Assembly: GCA_949296115.1 (NCBI GenBank)
Contig: CASFNR010000022.1
Span: 1 to 52,448 of the forward strand
Length of the DNA: 52,448 nucleotides
Reading direction: 5' to 3'
Origin: an uncultured Eubacteriales bacterium
Lineage (GTDB): Bacteria; Bacillota; Clostridia; Oscillospirales; Oscillospiraceae
Below are positions 15,136-23,423 of this stretch, piece by piece (position 1 is the stretch's first letter; every line of letters begins with the position of its first letter). The translations under genes were made by a program, and so were the position numbers. The notes under the pieces are model-generated. The model ran no database searches. It was given only the letters and a program-made list of their open reading frames with translations, and was not told where the DNA came from.

Positions 15136-15172
15136 AAAAAATTGGCGGACACCGACGCAGCGGTGTCCGCCA
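15136..15172 (-). terminator. Terminator of the two-component operon
   Basis: Stem TGGCGGACACCG (15143-15154) with CGGTGTCCGCCA (15161-15172). On the minus strand it is followed by a T-run (A-run 15135-15140 on the plus strand), 12 bases after the kinase stop. Confidence 0.85.
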
Positions 15173-15183
15173 TTTGATTTTCT

Positions 15184-16392
15184 TTATCCATTCATCGGCA
15201 GCTGCACAAAGAAGGTATTGATGCCCCCTTCGCTCTGGGCCCAGATTTTTCCCTTGTGGGCCGTGACAATGCTCTGAGCAATGGACAGTCCCAGACCGTA
15301 GCTGCCGTCCCGGCTCCGGGCCTTGTCCACCCGGTAAAATCGTTTGAAGATATTCTGAAGGTCCTCCGGGGATATTTCCGCTCCCGGACTGGCAACGCTG
15401 AGCAGACAGTGGCTCCCATGGCGTACCAGCCGGACCCAGACTTCCCCTTCCGGGGAGGAGTATTTCATGGCGTTGTCCAGCAGAATCCCCAGCACCTGGC
15501 GCAGGTGGGACAGACTGCCTTTGATTTGAATTCCCTTTTCCACTGCTGTGGACAGGGTAAGCCCCTTTTCAAAATACAGCGGCTCAAAGGGAAGCGCCTC
15601 TTCCTCCACCAGCTCACTCAGGTTCAGGGTGGTGAAGTTGGTTTTGACCGCACCGTTGTCCACCCGGGCCAGGTCCAGCAGTCCCTCCACCAGTCCCCGC
15701 ATCTGATGGGACATGGTGAGAATGCTGCCTGCGAACTGTCCCCGTGCCTCCGGGGTTGTATCCGGACTTTGAAGCATTTCCGCGTTGGTGAGAATCACGG
15801 TCAGCGGCGTTTTCAGCTCGTGGGATGCGTCCGCCACAAATTGCCGCTGCTGCTGCCAGGCTTTTTCCACCGGTTTGACGGCCCATCTGGCCAGCAGAAT
15901 GCTCAGCCCCAGGAATACCGCCATGGCAGCAATGCCAATGAGAATGCAGTTTTCCGTCAGATTCCGCAGGGCGGTTCGTTCGCTGGACATGTCCGCAAAA
16001 ACAAAACGCTGGCCGCTCTGAACGGAAGATCGGATAAAGCGCAGATTGTACTCCTCCAGCACCCCGCTTTGGGCGTTGCTTTCCAGGGCAGCTCTGGTAA
16101 TTTTCAGAATGGTTACCTCATCAGACAGATCATAATAGCCGCCGCTGGCAGCAATCAGCTGCCCCCGGTAACTCAGCAGCACCGTAAAATACGGCAGCTG
16201 AACCCCCTCTGAAATATCCCCGGGATTTCCCTGCTGAAAGGGGTTGTCTGCAATGCTCTGCAGCATCCGGATGCTCTGGTCCTCCAGGGATTTGCTCATA
16301 AACTGAATCATCAGGCTGAACACCAGACACAGCATTATGGTCACGATGGACATGACAATGCAAACGAACTTCAGGCGCAGCTGCCTCAGCAT
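15184..16392 (-). CDS. Sensor histidine kinase
   Basis: A 402-residue membrane kinase. Helix 1 covers about residues 9-30, an extracytoplasmic sensor of some 115 residues follows, helix 2 is near residues 149-168, and a short linker leads to HisKA with the phosphorylated His191 in FVADASHELKTPL. The ATPase part shows the N box (ILLDNAMKYSSPEG), a degenerate G1 region (SVASPGAEISPED, lacking the usual DxGxG), F box (IFKRFYRVDKARS) and G2 (GYGLGLSIAQSIV, read as SYGLGLSIA). It follows the response regulator with a 7-base overlap. The signal is unknown. Confidence 0.93.
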   Translation of the reverse strand: MLRQLRLKFVCIVMSIVTIMLCLVFSLMIQFMSKSLEDQSIRMLQSIADNPFQQGNPGDISEGVQLPYFTVLLSYRGQLIAASGGYYDLSDEVTILKITRAALESNAQSGVLEEYNLRFIRSSVQSGQRFVFADMSSERTALRNLTENCILIGIAAMAVFLGLSILLARWAVKPVEKAWQQQRQFVADASHELKTPLTVILTNAEMLQSPDTTPEARGQFAGSILTMSHQMRGLVEGLLDLARVDNGAVKTNFTTLNLSELVEEEALPFEPLYFEKGLTLSTAVEKGIQIKGSLSHLRQVLGILLDNAMKYSSPEGEVWVRLVRHGSHCLLSVASPGAEISPEDLQNIFKRFYRVDKARSRDGSYGLGLSIAQSIVTAHKGKIWAQSEGGINTFFVQLPMNG

Positions 16393-17063
16393 TCTTCCTC
16401 CACCTCCAGATGGTAGCCCAGACGGCGGATGGCCTGAATTTTCACATTGGAGCCGATGCTCTGAAGCTTCTTGCGCAGAAAGCCCACATACACCTCCACA
16501 TGATTCTCCACCGCATTGGAATCAAAGCCCCATACCTTGGCCAGAATCACCTCTTTGGGCACAATCTGGTTCCGGGACTGCATGAGAAAGCGCATTACGT
16601 CGAATTCCCGGGCAGACAGCCGCAGCCGCTTCTCCCCGCACACCAGCATACCCGTGGCCAGTTCCAGGGCGGTGTTGCCGCAGACCAGCTCGTCTACCTG
16701 ATTGCCCTGACGGCGCAGCAGGGCATTGATACAGGCCAGAAGCTCCCGGGAGTCAAAGGGCTTGGTCAGGTAGTAGTCCGCTCCGGCGTTCAGCCCATCA
16801 ATCCGGTCCTCCAGGCCGGACTTGGCGGTGAGCATGAGAATGGGCGTGGAACACCGCTTGGCCCGGACGTGCCGGGCTACCTGATAGCCGTCCATCCCCG
16901 GGATCATCACATCCAGAATCAGCAGATCATAAATACCCAGTTCCGCATATTCCGCCCCGGACTCCCCGTCATACACTGCCTCTACTTCAAATCCCTTGGA
17001 TTCCAGCAGGGCCTTCAGGGAATCTGCCAGCAATTTTTCATCCTCAATAATCAGCACCTTCAT
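16386..17063 (-). CDS. OmpR/PhoB-type response regulator
   Basis: A 225-residue two-domain regulator. The receiver has the acidic pocket IIEDEK, phosphoacceptor Asp51 in LLILDVMIPGMDGY, and the Lys of YLTKPFDSRE. The C-terminal winged helix (LRLSAREFDVMRFLMQSRNQ, then ENHVEVYVGFLRKKL and RRLGYHLE) binds DNA. It is the first gene of an operon with its partner kinase. Upstream on the minus strand are TTGTAT and TATAGT boxes. Targets cannot be told from this window; the adjacent ABC operon is a candidate. Confidence 0.95.
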   Translation of the reverse strand: MKVLIIEDEKLLADSLKALLESKGFEVEAVYDGESGAEYAELGIYDLLILDVMIPGMDGYQVARHVRAKRCSTPILMLTAKSGLEDRIDGLNAGADYYLTKPFDSRELLACINALLRRQGNQVDELVCGNTALELATGMLVCGEKRLRLSAREFDVMRFLMQSRNQIVPKEVILAKVWGFDSNAVENHVEVYVGFLRKKLQSIGSNVKIQAIRRLGYHLEVEEEC

Positions 17064-17093
17064 GCTGCATCACCCTCTTTTAGATATGGTACC

Positions 17094-17122
17094 ACTATAA
17101 TAGTCTTTAAACCTTAATACAA
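17094..17122 (-). promoter_or_regulatory. Promoter of the two-component operon
   Basis: Minus strand: TTGTAT (17122-17117), 17-base spacer, TATAGT (17099-17094), about 30 bases before the regulator start. Confidence 0.6.
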
Positions 17123-17196
17123 GCTGAAAAAGAGAAATTCATAAAGAATTAACCTTTTTCTGCCAAAAGCACCGCCCGCAGGAAAGCGGCAGTCCC

Positions 17197-17225
17197 TTGA
17201 CCGCAGGCCGAAGCTATGCTATTAT
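17197..17225 (+). promoter_or_regulatory. Promoter of the HIT gene
   Basis: TTGACC (17197-17202), 17 bases, TATTAT (17220-17225). Transcription should begin near 17232, which places the upstream ATG at the very 5' end and favours the internal start at 17271. Confidence 0.65.
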
Positions 17226-17270
17226 TTTGGCATGGAGAAACCCAAATACGATGGAGAGAAGGTTCTTAAT

Positions 17271-17690
17271 ATGAAGGACAGCAATTGTGGCTACTGCATG
17301 GGCGGCGACATTCTGGCGGGCTTCGGTATCAAGATCTGCGATCTGAAGGTCAGCCAGCTGATTCTCTTCAAAGAGCAGAGTCACCCCGGCAGAGTGATCG
17401 TGGCTTACAAGGACCATGTCAGCGAGCTGGTGGATCTGTCTGCGGAAGAACGAGCGCTGTTTTTTGAGGATGTGGCCGCGGCTGCCAAGGCCCTGCACAA
17501 GGCGTTCCACCCGGACAAAGTCAACTACGGCGCTTACGGAGACGGGGGGAGTCATCTGCATTTCCATCTGGTGCCCAAGTACGAAGGGGAGTTCGAGTGG
17601 GGAATGCCCTTTGCCATGAATCCCGGCAAAACATTGCTCACCGGTGAGCAGTATCAGGAGTTGATTGAAAGAATCCGTGCAGCTCTGTAA
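17271..17690 (+). CDS. HIT family nucleotide-binding protein
   Basis: A 139-residue histidine-triad protein; the family hydrolyses or transfers nucleotidyl groups from substrates such as AMP-linked amines or dinucleotides. The triad is plain in GSHLHFHLVPK. The N-terminal CGYC could bind zinc with a later His, as in some HIT proteins. The start is set at 17271 (MKDSNCGYCMGGD) with GAGAAGG 8 bases upstream, because the promoter places the mRNA start near 17232; an in-frame ATG at 17232 would need leaderless translation. Single-gene unit with its own terminator. Confidence 0.88.
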   Translation: MKDSNCGYCMGGDILAGFGIKICDLKVSQLILFKEQSHPGRVIVAYKDHVSELVDLSAEERALFFEDVAAAAKALHKAFHPDKVNYGAYGDGGSHLHFHLVPKYEGEFEWGMPFAMNPGKTLLTGEQYQELIERIRAAL

Positions 17691-17699
17691 TCCCTGTTT

Positions 17700-17736
17700 C
17701 CCCACTGACAGATTGGTGTCGGTGGGGGAAATTTTA
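17700..17736 (+). terminator. Terminator of the HIT gene
   Basis: CCCCACTGACA (17700-17710) pairs with TGTCGGTGGGG (17717-17727), one G-U pair, followed by a T-rich tail through about 17744. Confidence 0.8.
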
Positions 17737-17755
17737 TCTTTTTTGGAGAAAAGTC

Positions 17756-17784
17756 TTGCAATCAGAAGAATTCTCGTGTAGGAT
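17756..17784 (+). promoter_or_regulatory. Promoter of the secreted C39/SleB-like gene
   Basis: TTGCAA (17756-17761), 17 bases, TAGGAT (17779-17784). Start expected near 17791, some 45 bases before the preferred GTG start. Confidence 0.5.
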
Positions 17785-17836
17785 AAATGTCATATGAAAA
17801 ATATCTTCCGTTGTTGGAATGTTCGAGGTGAAGCCG

Positions 17837-18973
17837 GTGCGACCCCATTTCGTATGTAAAATACTGAAAGCGCAGAAAAAGCGCCTGTTTCGGGGCGTGA
17901 GCTTGCTTCTGTGTCTGAGTTTCCTCAGTTTTCCCGTCTCTGCCCAGGACGGCTCCTTGCGTGTTGTTTCTGAAGTTCGCGACGGGGGCGGGGTAACATA
18001 CAGCTTATATACCGAAGAAACGCCTCCGGAAGCCAGCTTCCAGGCCTTACAGGAGACCGCGGATTCCAGACTTACGGTCCCCCTGTATTTTCAGACAGAT
18101 TACCCTGACCAGCGCTACGGCGCCGGAACCGTTGCCTCCAGCGGCTGCGGCATTACCTGCCTGGCCATGGTTGCAACGGCGCTGACCGGATTCGAATACC
18201 TGCCGGATGAACTGGCAAAGTATTTTGGCGGCTGTGCGGAAAACAACATCGACCGCCTGGAAATTGGTTCTACCACTTTGCAGCTTCCCTGGCACAAAGC
18301 GGAAAATGTCCGGGAAACCTTTGCGGCGCTGGAAGAAGGGGACATTGCCATTGTTCTGATGAACAGCGAATCCATTTTTACCAATTCGCAGCATTTCCTT
18401 GTTCTCACTGGTTTGACGGATGAAGGTAAAATTCTGGTAAACGACCCATACCAGCCGAATTATGATTACTGGCTGCTGCGCAATGGACTGATAAATGGGT
18501 TTGAAGAGGGCGATTTGATTGCCGGCTATTCCGGCGGATGGATTTATGATGTCAGCGCCATGCCGGAAAATCCTGTGCGTTACAGCGAACCGAAACCAAC
18601 GGAACCGTCCCGGTATCCCGGAATTACCTTGACTGCGGAGGAGGAGGACCTGCTGGCCAGACTGATTTTCCTGGAAGCCAGCGGGGAATCCGCTGAAGGG
18701 CAGCAGGCGATTGCCGAAGTCGTATTCAACCGCATGGTCAGCGACGCTTACCCCGATACATTGAAGGGAGTGCTGTACGCCGAGGGGCAGTTCCCGCCGG
18801 CGTCCCGGTTGGATCAGGCAGAACCCTATCAGGCGCAGTATGATGCCATTGAGGATGCGCTGTCCGGTCCCTACATTCTTCCTATGGAGGTGGTGCATTA
18901 CGCCTCCTTTGCAGTGACGGAACTGGTGTGGGGAACCATCGGCGGTCATGTTTTCTGCTATGGATTGGAATAA
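17837..18973 (+). CDS. Secreted C39-like peptidase fused to a SleB-like cell wall hydrolase
   Basis: A secreted two-domain protein. After a signal peptide (RLFRGVSLLLCLSFLSF, cut near VSAQ) comes a C39-type papain-fold domain with catalytic-looking Cys in VASSGCGITCLAMV, His in NSQHFLVLTG and Asp in ILVNDPYQPN. The last 110 residues are a SleB/CwlJ-like hydrolase domain (LLARLIFLEASGESAEGQQA with the conserved Glu, then AEVVFNRMVSDAYPDT and a closing HYASF). Together they suggest peptidoglycan or spore-cortex work with a peptidase arm. I prefer GTG 17837 (GAGGTG 6 bases upstream); an in-frame ATG at 17819 lacks a ribosome site. Confidence 0.82.
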   Translation: MRPHFVCKILKAQKKRLFRGVSLLLCLSFLSFPVSAQDGSLRVVSEVRDGGGVTYSLYTEETPPEASFQALQETADSRLTVPLYFQTDYPDQRYGAGTVASSGCGITCLAMVATALTGFEYLPDELAKYFGGCAENNIDRLEIGSTTLQLPWHKAENVRETFAALEEGDIAIVLMNSESIFTNSQHFLVLTGLTDEGKILVNDPYQPNYDYWLLRNGLINGFEEGDLIAGYSGGWIYDVSAMPENPVRYSEPKPTEPSRYPGITLTAEEEDLLARLIFLEASGESAEGQQAIAEVVFNRMVSDAYPDTLKGVLYAEGQFPPASRLDQAEPYQAQYDAIEDALSGPYILPMEVVHYASFAVTELVWGTIGGHVFCYGLE

Positions 18974-18975
18974 AG

Positions 18976-19007
18976 AAGGAGTCCCCGGCGAAAGCTGGGG
19001 ACTCCTT
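18976..19007. terminator. Bidirectional terminator
   Basis: AAGGAGTCCCCGGC (18976-18989) and GCTGGGGACTCCTT (18994-19007) around loop GAAA, with one G-U pair, between converging genes. Confidence 0.8.
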
Positions 19008-19020
19008 CCTGCTATTGGGA

Positions 19021-19425
19021 TTATTCCGGATCATCCATGTCATTCATGTCGTCATCATCCTGGTTCCCGTCGGTGGTCATGATCTCGCCCACCCGGACCC
19101 GGTGCTTGATCTTTACCTCCTCCACCTGCTGGTGGATCAGTTCCTTGACAAACATGGGATCCTTGATGTTCTTGAGCACCATGTTGGGCATGGTTTTATC
19201 CGAGGAGATCACCGTCACCGTACCGACGCCGAACATTCTCTGCCATAGGGTGCGCCGGGTGTCAATGTCCCGGACCCGGTACAACAGCACTTCGTCGTCC
19301 CGGATGTTCAGAAATCCTACGGATGTAAACAGGCGGTCCTCCGAAAGGGCATAGCGGGTGAAACTCAGGGGCATTCCCAAGTAGCGCTTGCGATCCTTCC
19401 ATAAATAGGCAATTTTCACAGACAT
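19021..19425 (-). CDS. PH domain-containing protein
   Basis: A 134-residue cytoplasmic protein. Residues 20-100 look like a bacterial pleckstrin-homology domain of the YdbS/YvbH kind: RYALSEDRLFTSVGFLNIRD, DEVLLYRVRDIDTRRTLWQR and GTVTVISSDKTMPNMVLKNI follow the strand order of the family. The C-terminus is a long acidic tail (TTDGNQDDDDMNDMDDPE). No membrane helix, unlike many relatives. It lies 77 bases beyond spoIVA on the same strand and could be read from it. Function unknown. Confidence 0.75.
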   Translation of the reverse strand: MSVKIAYLWKDRKRYLGMPLSFTRYALSEDRLFTSVGFLNIRDDEVLLYRVRDIDTRRTLWQRMFGVGTVTVISSDKTMPNMVLKNIKDPMFVKELIHQQVEEVKIKHRVRVGEIMTTDGNQDDDDMNDMDDPE

Positions 19426-19501
19426 AGCAGTTTCCTCCCCCCCTGTATTTTATGTTATTTTACCCTGGGAAAGGAATCTTGTCAAGCACTGCCGGAAAGA
19501 A

Positions 19502-20965
19502 TCACAGAATCAGGCAGATCAGACCCGTGGCTCCCTCGTTGACGATGCGGGTCAGGGTCCCCCGGAATTTCCCCCGGACATCCTCGGGCATCTGCACCAG
19601 TTTGGCGGTCAGACCTTCCTGGATCAGGTCATAGACGGACTTCCCGAAAATATTGCTCTGCCACAGCTGCTCCGGGTCCTCGTCTGTCAGGTGGGTAATC
19701 AGGTCCCGGGACTGCTTTTCGTCTCCAACCATGGGGCTGATTTCCGTGTCAATGTCCACCCGCACCATATGGATGGAGGGCGCTCCCGCTTTCAGCTTTA
19801 CTCCATAGGCGCCGCCCTTCCGGATGACCTCCGGTGTCTCCAGCTTCATTTCCTCCGCTGTGGGCATGACGACACCGTAGCCTGTGGCCTTTACCGCCGA
19901 CAGGGCGTCGGAAATCTTATCGTACTCCTGCTTCACCCGGGCCAGCTCCATGAGCAGAGAGAGCAGCTGGGCGTCATTTTCAATGGTCAGTCCTGCCTTG
20001 CTGCTGAGAATATCGTAGTAAAGTCCCTCCGGCAGCACAATGGCGCAGCTGACGATTCCCTGGGCCAGGTCCACATTGCGCAGGCGGTACTCCTGCACCT
20101 GCTCCAGGGAAGAAAGGGCCTGCAGAACCTCTTCCGCCTGCCCCAGGGTGGTGATTTCCCCGGCCAGCCGGAGAAGCGTTTGATAGAGCGTCTGCTTCAC
20201 CGGGTGAGTTGGCTCCAGCGCATCCAGCCACCGGGGCAGGTGGACCCGCAGCTGTCCCATGGGGAAACTGTAGAGCAGGGCCTTCATCAGTTGGGCAATG
20301 CCTTCTCCGTCCAGCTGCTGGCAGTCTGCCACCCAGGGGGTTACCCCGAACTCCCGGGAAATCGCCTCCGCAGTCTGGGCGGCAGCTTCACTGCCCGGGC
20401 TGCGGGAATTTACAATCACCAGAAAGGGTTTTCCGGTTTTCTGCATATCCACAATGGCCCGACGCTCCGCTTCCAGGTAATCCTCCCGGGGGATGTCGGT
20501 GATGGTCCCGTCGGTGGTAACTACCAGACCAACGGTACAGTGCTCCTGCATCACCTTTTTGGTTCCAAGCTCCGCCGCCTGGGTCATGGGAATTTCGTGG
20601 TCAAACCAGGGGGTGGTAACCATCCGGGGCGCACCATCTTCCTCGGCCCCAACCGCACCGGGCACCATATAGCCAACCGAGTCGATCAGCCGCACTCGGA
20701 GCCGGGTGGTCCCGTCGGGAGAGATTTCTACCGCCTCTTCCGGCACGAATTTGGGTTCCGAGGTCATAATGGTTCGCCCGGAACCGCTCTGGGGAAGTTC
20801 ATCCCGGGCCCGTTCTTTCCGATAGGGGTCCTCAATGCCGGGAATCACCAGCTCTTCCATCATGCGCTTGATCAGGGTGGATTTTCCCGTCCGCACCGGA
20901 CCGACCACTCCGATATAGACATTTCCGCCGGTTCGCATTCCTATGTCCTGATAAATCGTATCCAT
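19502..20965 (-). CDS. spoIVA: Stage IV sporulation protein A
   Basis: ATP-hydrolysing coat morphogenetic protein that polymerises on the forespore and anchors the spore coat. The 487-residue product has the P-loop GPVRTGKST (residues 22-30), the region RLIDSVGYMVPGA with the Walker B role, and the conserved middle and C-terminal parts (SALSAVKATGYGVVMPT; ISPMVGDEKQSRDLITHL; closing TGLICLIL). Start at 20965 (MDTIYQDIGMRTGG) with GAGGAGGC upstream; an open frame extends further but lacks family sequence. Its presence marks an endospore-forming lineage. Confidence 0.97.
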   Translation of the reverse strand: MDTIYQDIGMRTGGNVYIGVVGPVRTGKSTLIKRMMEELVIPGIEDPYRKERARDELPQSGSGRTIMTSEPKFVPEEAVEISPDGTTRLRVRLIDSVGYMVPGAVGAEEDGAPRMVTTPWFDHEIPMTQAAELGTKKVMQEHCTVGLVVTTDGTITDIPREDYLEAERRAIVDMQKTGKPFLVIVNSRSPGSEAAAQTAEAISREFGVTPWVADCQQLDGEGIAQLMKALLYSFPMGQLRVHLPRWLDALEPTHPVKQTLYQTLLRLAGEITTLGQAEEVLQALSSLEQVQEYRLRNVDLAQGIVSCAIVLPEGLYYDILSSKAGLTIENDAQLLSLLMELARVKQEYDKISDALSAVKATGYGVVMPTAEEMKLETPEVIRKGGAYGVKLKAGAPSIHMVRVDIDTEISPMVGDEKQSRDLITHLTDEDPEQLWQSNIFGKSVYDLIQEGLTAKLVQMPEDVRGKFRGTLTRIVNEGATGLICLIL

Positions 20966-21120
20966 CGACAGCCTCCTCATCCGGCAGAACACCTCCTGCC
21001 ATGGGTTTACCACAGGGTATGTCCCGGCACCCTGGAATAGAACCGCCGGAAATCGGCGGAAGTGTCCGCTTTGACCAAAAAGACATCCCGGAAAGACAAC
21101 GGATTTTTGAAAAATAATGT

Positions 21121-21149
21121 TTGACAAACGGCACAAAACCCTATATAAT
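21121..21149 (+). promoter_or_regulatory. Consensus sigma-A promoter of yceD-rpmF
   Basis: TTGACA (21121-21126), exactly 17 bases, TATAAT (21144-21149). Both boxes are perfect, as expected for ribosomal protein genes. Confidence 0.9.
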
Positions 21150-21181
21150 ATCTAGGCATGACTGTGAGAAGGGGGAAAAGT

Positions 21182-21682
21182 ATGCGGTTAGGACTTACCA
21201 AAATTCTGGACTGTCCCGGCGCCAGCGTTTCCTTTTCCACCAGCGTGGATCTGAGCGATCTTTGCTACGGCGTGAGCCATCCGGTGTCCGAGCCGGTCCT
21301 GGCCTCCGGCACCGTGCGCAACACCGCAGGGGTTCTGGTGATGTCAGGGGAAATTTCCACCTGCATCCACGGCATCTGCGACCGCTGCGCCAATCCCTTT
21401 GACCGGGAGATTCGCTTCCCCATCGAAGTGGTGCTGGTTTCGGAGCTTGCCAACGAAGAGAACGAAGATGAATGGGTATTCCCTCTGGAGGGAGACAGCG
21501 CCGATCTGGATGATATTGTACGGACTGTATTCGTCCTGAATCTGGATTCCAAGCTGCTGTGCAAGGAGGACTGCAAGGGTCTTTGCCCCCGCTGCGGCAA
21601 GAACCTGAACGAGGGTCCCTGCAATTGCCAGAAGGAGCTCGATCCCCGATTTGCTGCTTTGAAGCAGCTTCTTGAGAAGTAA
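21182..21682 (+). CDS. YceD family (DUF177) protein
   Basis: A 166-residue cytoplasmic protein of the YceD family, nearly always placed before rpmF; relatives act in 23S rRNA accumulation. The Cys pattern CIHGICDRCANPF and the C-terminal CKGLCPRCGKNLNEGPCNC, ending DPRFAALKQLLEK, are diagnostic. Start at 21182 (MRLGLTKILDCPG) after AAGGGGGAAAA; the in-frame ATG at 21158 sits almost at the transcription start. Co-transcribed with rpmF 48 bases on. Confidence 0.9.
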   Translation: MRLGLTKILDCPGASVSFSTSVDLSDLCYGVSHPVSEPVLASGTVRNTAGVLVMSGEISTCIHGICDRCANPFDREIRFPIEVVLVSELANEENEDEWVFPLEGDSADLDDIVRTVFVLNLDSKLLCKEDCKGLCPRCGKNLNEGPCNCQKELDPRFAALKQLLEK

Positions 21683-21730
21683 GTCCAAAACGAATGCTGT
21701 AAAAAGCAGTTTGACCAAGGAGGTGTCACC

Positions 21731-21892
21731 ATGGCTGTCCCTAAGTGTAAAGTGTCCAAGGCCCGCCGCGATAAGCGCCGTGGCTCCAACTGGAAGCTGT
21801 CTGCTCCCAGCGTCGTGGCTTGCCCCAAGTGCGGCGAGCCCGTTTGCGGTACCTACAATGGCCGCCAGGTTCTGGCTGTTGAGGCTGAGTAA
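21731..21892 (+). CDS. rpmF: 50S ribosomal protein L32, shortened zinc ribbon
   Basis: The opening [20 protein letters not shown] and ending [14 protein letters not shown] are typical of Clostridial L32, which sits in the large subunit near the peptidyl-transferase region. At 53 residues it is about 6-8 short. The loss lies in the zinc ribbon: the sequence reads [15 protein letters not shown], with three cysteines, whereas the usual form has CPKCGE, a P-H-R-V-C segment and a fourth Cys (two CxxC knuckles). So zinc binding is probably altered, unless the assembly lost bases. AAGGAGG precedes the ATG. A second rpmF may exist elsewhere. Confidence 0.9.
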   Translation: MAVPKCKVSKARRDKRRGSNWKLSAPSVVACPKCGEPVCGTYNGRQVLAVEAE

Positions 21893-21909
21893 GGCAAAAG
21901 CGGAAATGC

Positions 21910-21939
21910 AGAGGAAGGCCCTTGGGTCTTCCTCTTTTT
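21910..21939 (+). terminator. Terminator of yceD-rpmF
   Basis: AGAGGAAG (21910-21917) pairs with CTTCCTCT (21928-21935), followed by a run of T to 21939. Confidence 0.85.
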
Positions 21940-22022
21940 CCATGTTTGGCATCTTGCTGTCCGGATTTTGGCTATTTTCCGCAAAAAATTCCGTAAATTT
22001 TATATGAATTGCCATTTTCCCA

Positions 22023-22051
22023 TTGCCTTTGCCCTGGGGATGTGTCATAAT
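22023..22051 (+). promoter_or_regulatory. Promoter of der-plsY-gpsA
   Basis: TTGCCT (22023-22028), 17 bases, CATAAT (22046-22051), 37 bases before the der start. Confidence 0.5.
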
Positions 22052-22088
22052 AAATTGAATTTACCTGTATGCGAAAGGATGTGTTCTC

Positions 22089-23423
22089 ATGGCCAAGCCC
22101 TTAGTGGCAATTGTTGGACGGCCCAACGTGGGCAAGTCTATGCTGTTCAATAAACTCACCGGGCAGCGCACCTCCATCGTGGAGGATACCCCCGGTGTGA
22201 CCCGGGACCGGATCTATGGTCAGTGCGAGTGGTGCGGCCGCACCTTCTCCCTGGTGGACACCGGCGGCATCGAGCCGGGCACCGACAGCGATATGCTGAA
22301 ATTCATGCGCCGGCAGGCGGAAATCGGCATTGAACTGGCCGACGCCATCATCATGGTGGCGGACGTCCGCAGCGGCGTCACCGCTGCGGACCAGGATGTG
22401 GCCACCATGCTCCGCAAATCCGGTAAACCGGTGGCTCTGGCAGTCAATAAGTGCGATTCCATCGGACTGGTCAATCCGGATGCCTTTGAATTCTATTCCC
22501 TGGGCATCGGGGATTTGTTCGAAACCTCTGCCGTCCATGGCCACGGCACCGGGGACCTGCTGGACTGGGTGCTGGCAAACATCCCCCAGGACCAGGAAGA
22601 AGAGGATGACAGCGACGTGATCAAGGTCGCCATTGTGGGCAAGCCCAATGTGGGCAAGAGCAGCCTGCTCAACCGGATTCTGGGTGAGGAGCGGGTGATT
22701 GTCTCCGACGTGGCGGGCACCACCCGGGACGCCATCGACTCCTACTTCGAAAACGAAACCGGAAAATACTGCTTCATTGACACCGCCGGGATGCGCCGGA
22801 AGAGCAAGGTGGACGACGCCATCGAGCGCTACTCCAATATGCGCTCCATCAGCGCCATTGACCGGGCGGATGTGTGCCTGATTCTCATTGACGCCAACGA
22901 TGGGGTCACAGAGCAGGACACCAAAATCGCTGGCCTGGTTCATGAGGCCGGAAAAGCCGCCATTATCGTGGTGAACAAGTGGGATGCGGTGGAAAACAAG
23001 GAAACCAACACCATGCGGGACATGGAGGCCCAGGTCCGCAACGGACTGAGCTATATGCTCTATGCCCCGGTGCTGTTCCTGTCCGCGCTCACCGGGTCCC
23101 GGGTGGATAAGCTGTTCCAGGTGATTCAGGACGTCCACGCCCAGAACACCAGCCGGATTACCACCGGCGCCCTGAACAGCGTGCTGGCTGACGCCACCGC
23201 CCGGGTGCAGCCCCCCACGGACAAGGGCCGCCGCCTGAAGATTTACTACATGACCCAGGCCAGCACCAAGCCCCCTCATTTTGTTATTTTCTGCAACGAC
23301 GCCCGGCTGTTCCACTTCTCCTACCAGCGTTATCTGGAGAACCAGATCCGGGAAGTGTTTGGACTGAACGGAACCCCTGTCCGGATTACCATCCGGCAGA
23401 AGGGCGATAAGGAGGAAGGCTGA
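22089..23423 (+). CDS. der: Ribosome-assembly GTPase Der (EngA)
   Basis: A 444-residue protein with two tandem G domains and a C-terminal KH-like domain, needed for 50S assembly. The first P-loop is GRPNVGKS (residues 10-17; the usual next residue Thr is Met), the second GKPNVGKSS near residue 184. Other GTPase motifs: DTPGVTRD, DTGGIEPG, NKCD, then DVAGTTRD, DTAGMRRKS and NKWD. The KH part ends GTPVRITIRQKGDK. Stop and the plsY start overlap as TGATG. Confidence 0.97.
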   Translation: MAKPLVAIVGRPNVGKSMLFNKLTGQRTSIVEDTPGVTRDRIYGQCEWCGRTFSLVDTGGIEPGTDSDMLKFMRRQAEIGIELADAIIMVADVRSGVTAADQDVATMLRKSGKPVALAVNKCDSIGLVNPDAFEFYSLGIGDLFETSAVHGHGTGDLLDWVLANIPQDQEEEDDSDVIKVAIVGKPNVGKSSLLNRILGEERVIVSDVAGTTRDAIDSYFENETGKYCFIDTAGMRRKSKVDDAIERYSNMRSISAIDRADVCLILIDANDGVTEQDTKIAGLVHEAGKAAIIVVNKWDAVENKETNTMRDMEAQVRNGLSYMLYAPVLFLSALTGSRVDKLFQVIQDVHAQNTSRITTGALNSVLADATARVQPPTDKGRRLKIYYMTQASTKPPHFVIFCNDARLFHFSYQRYLENQIREVFGLNGTPVRITIRQKGDKEEG

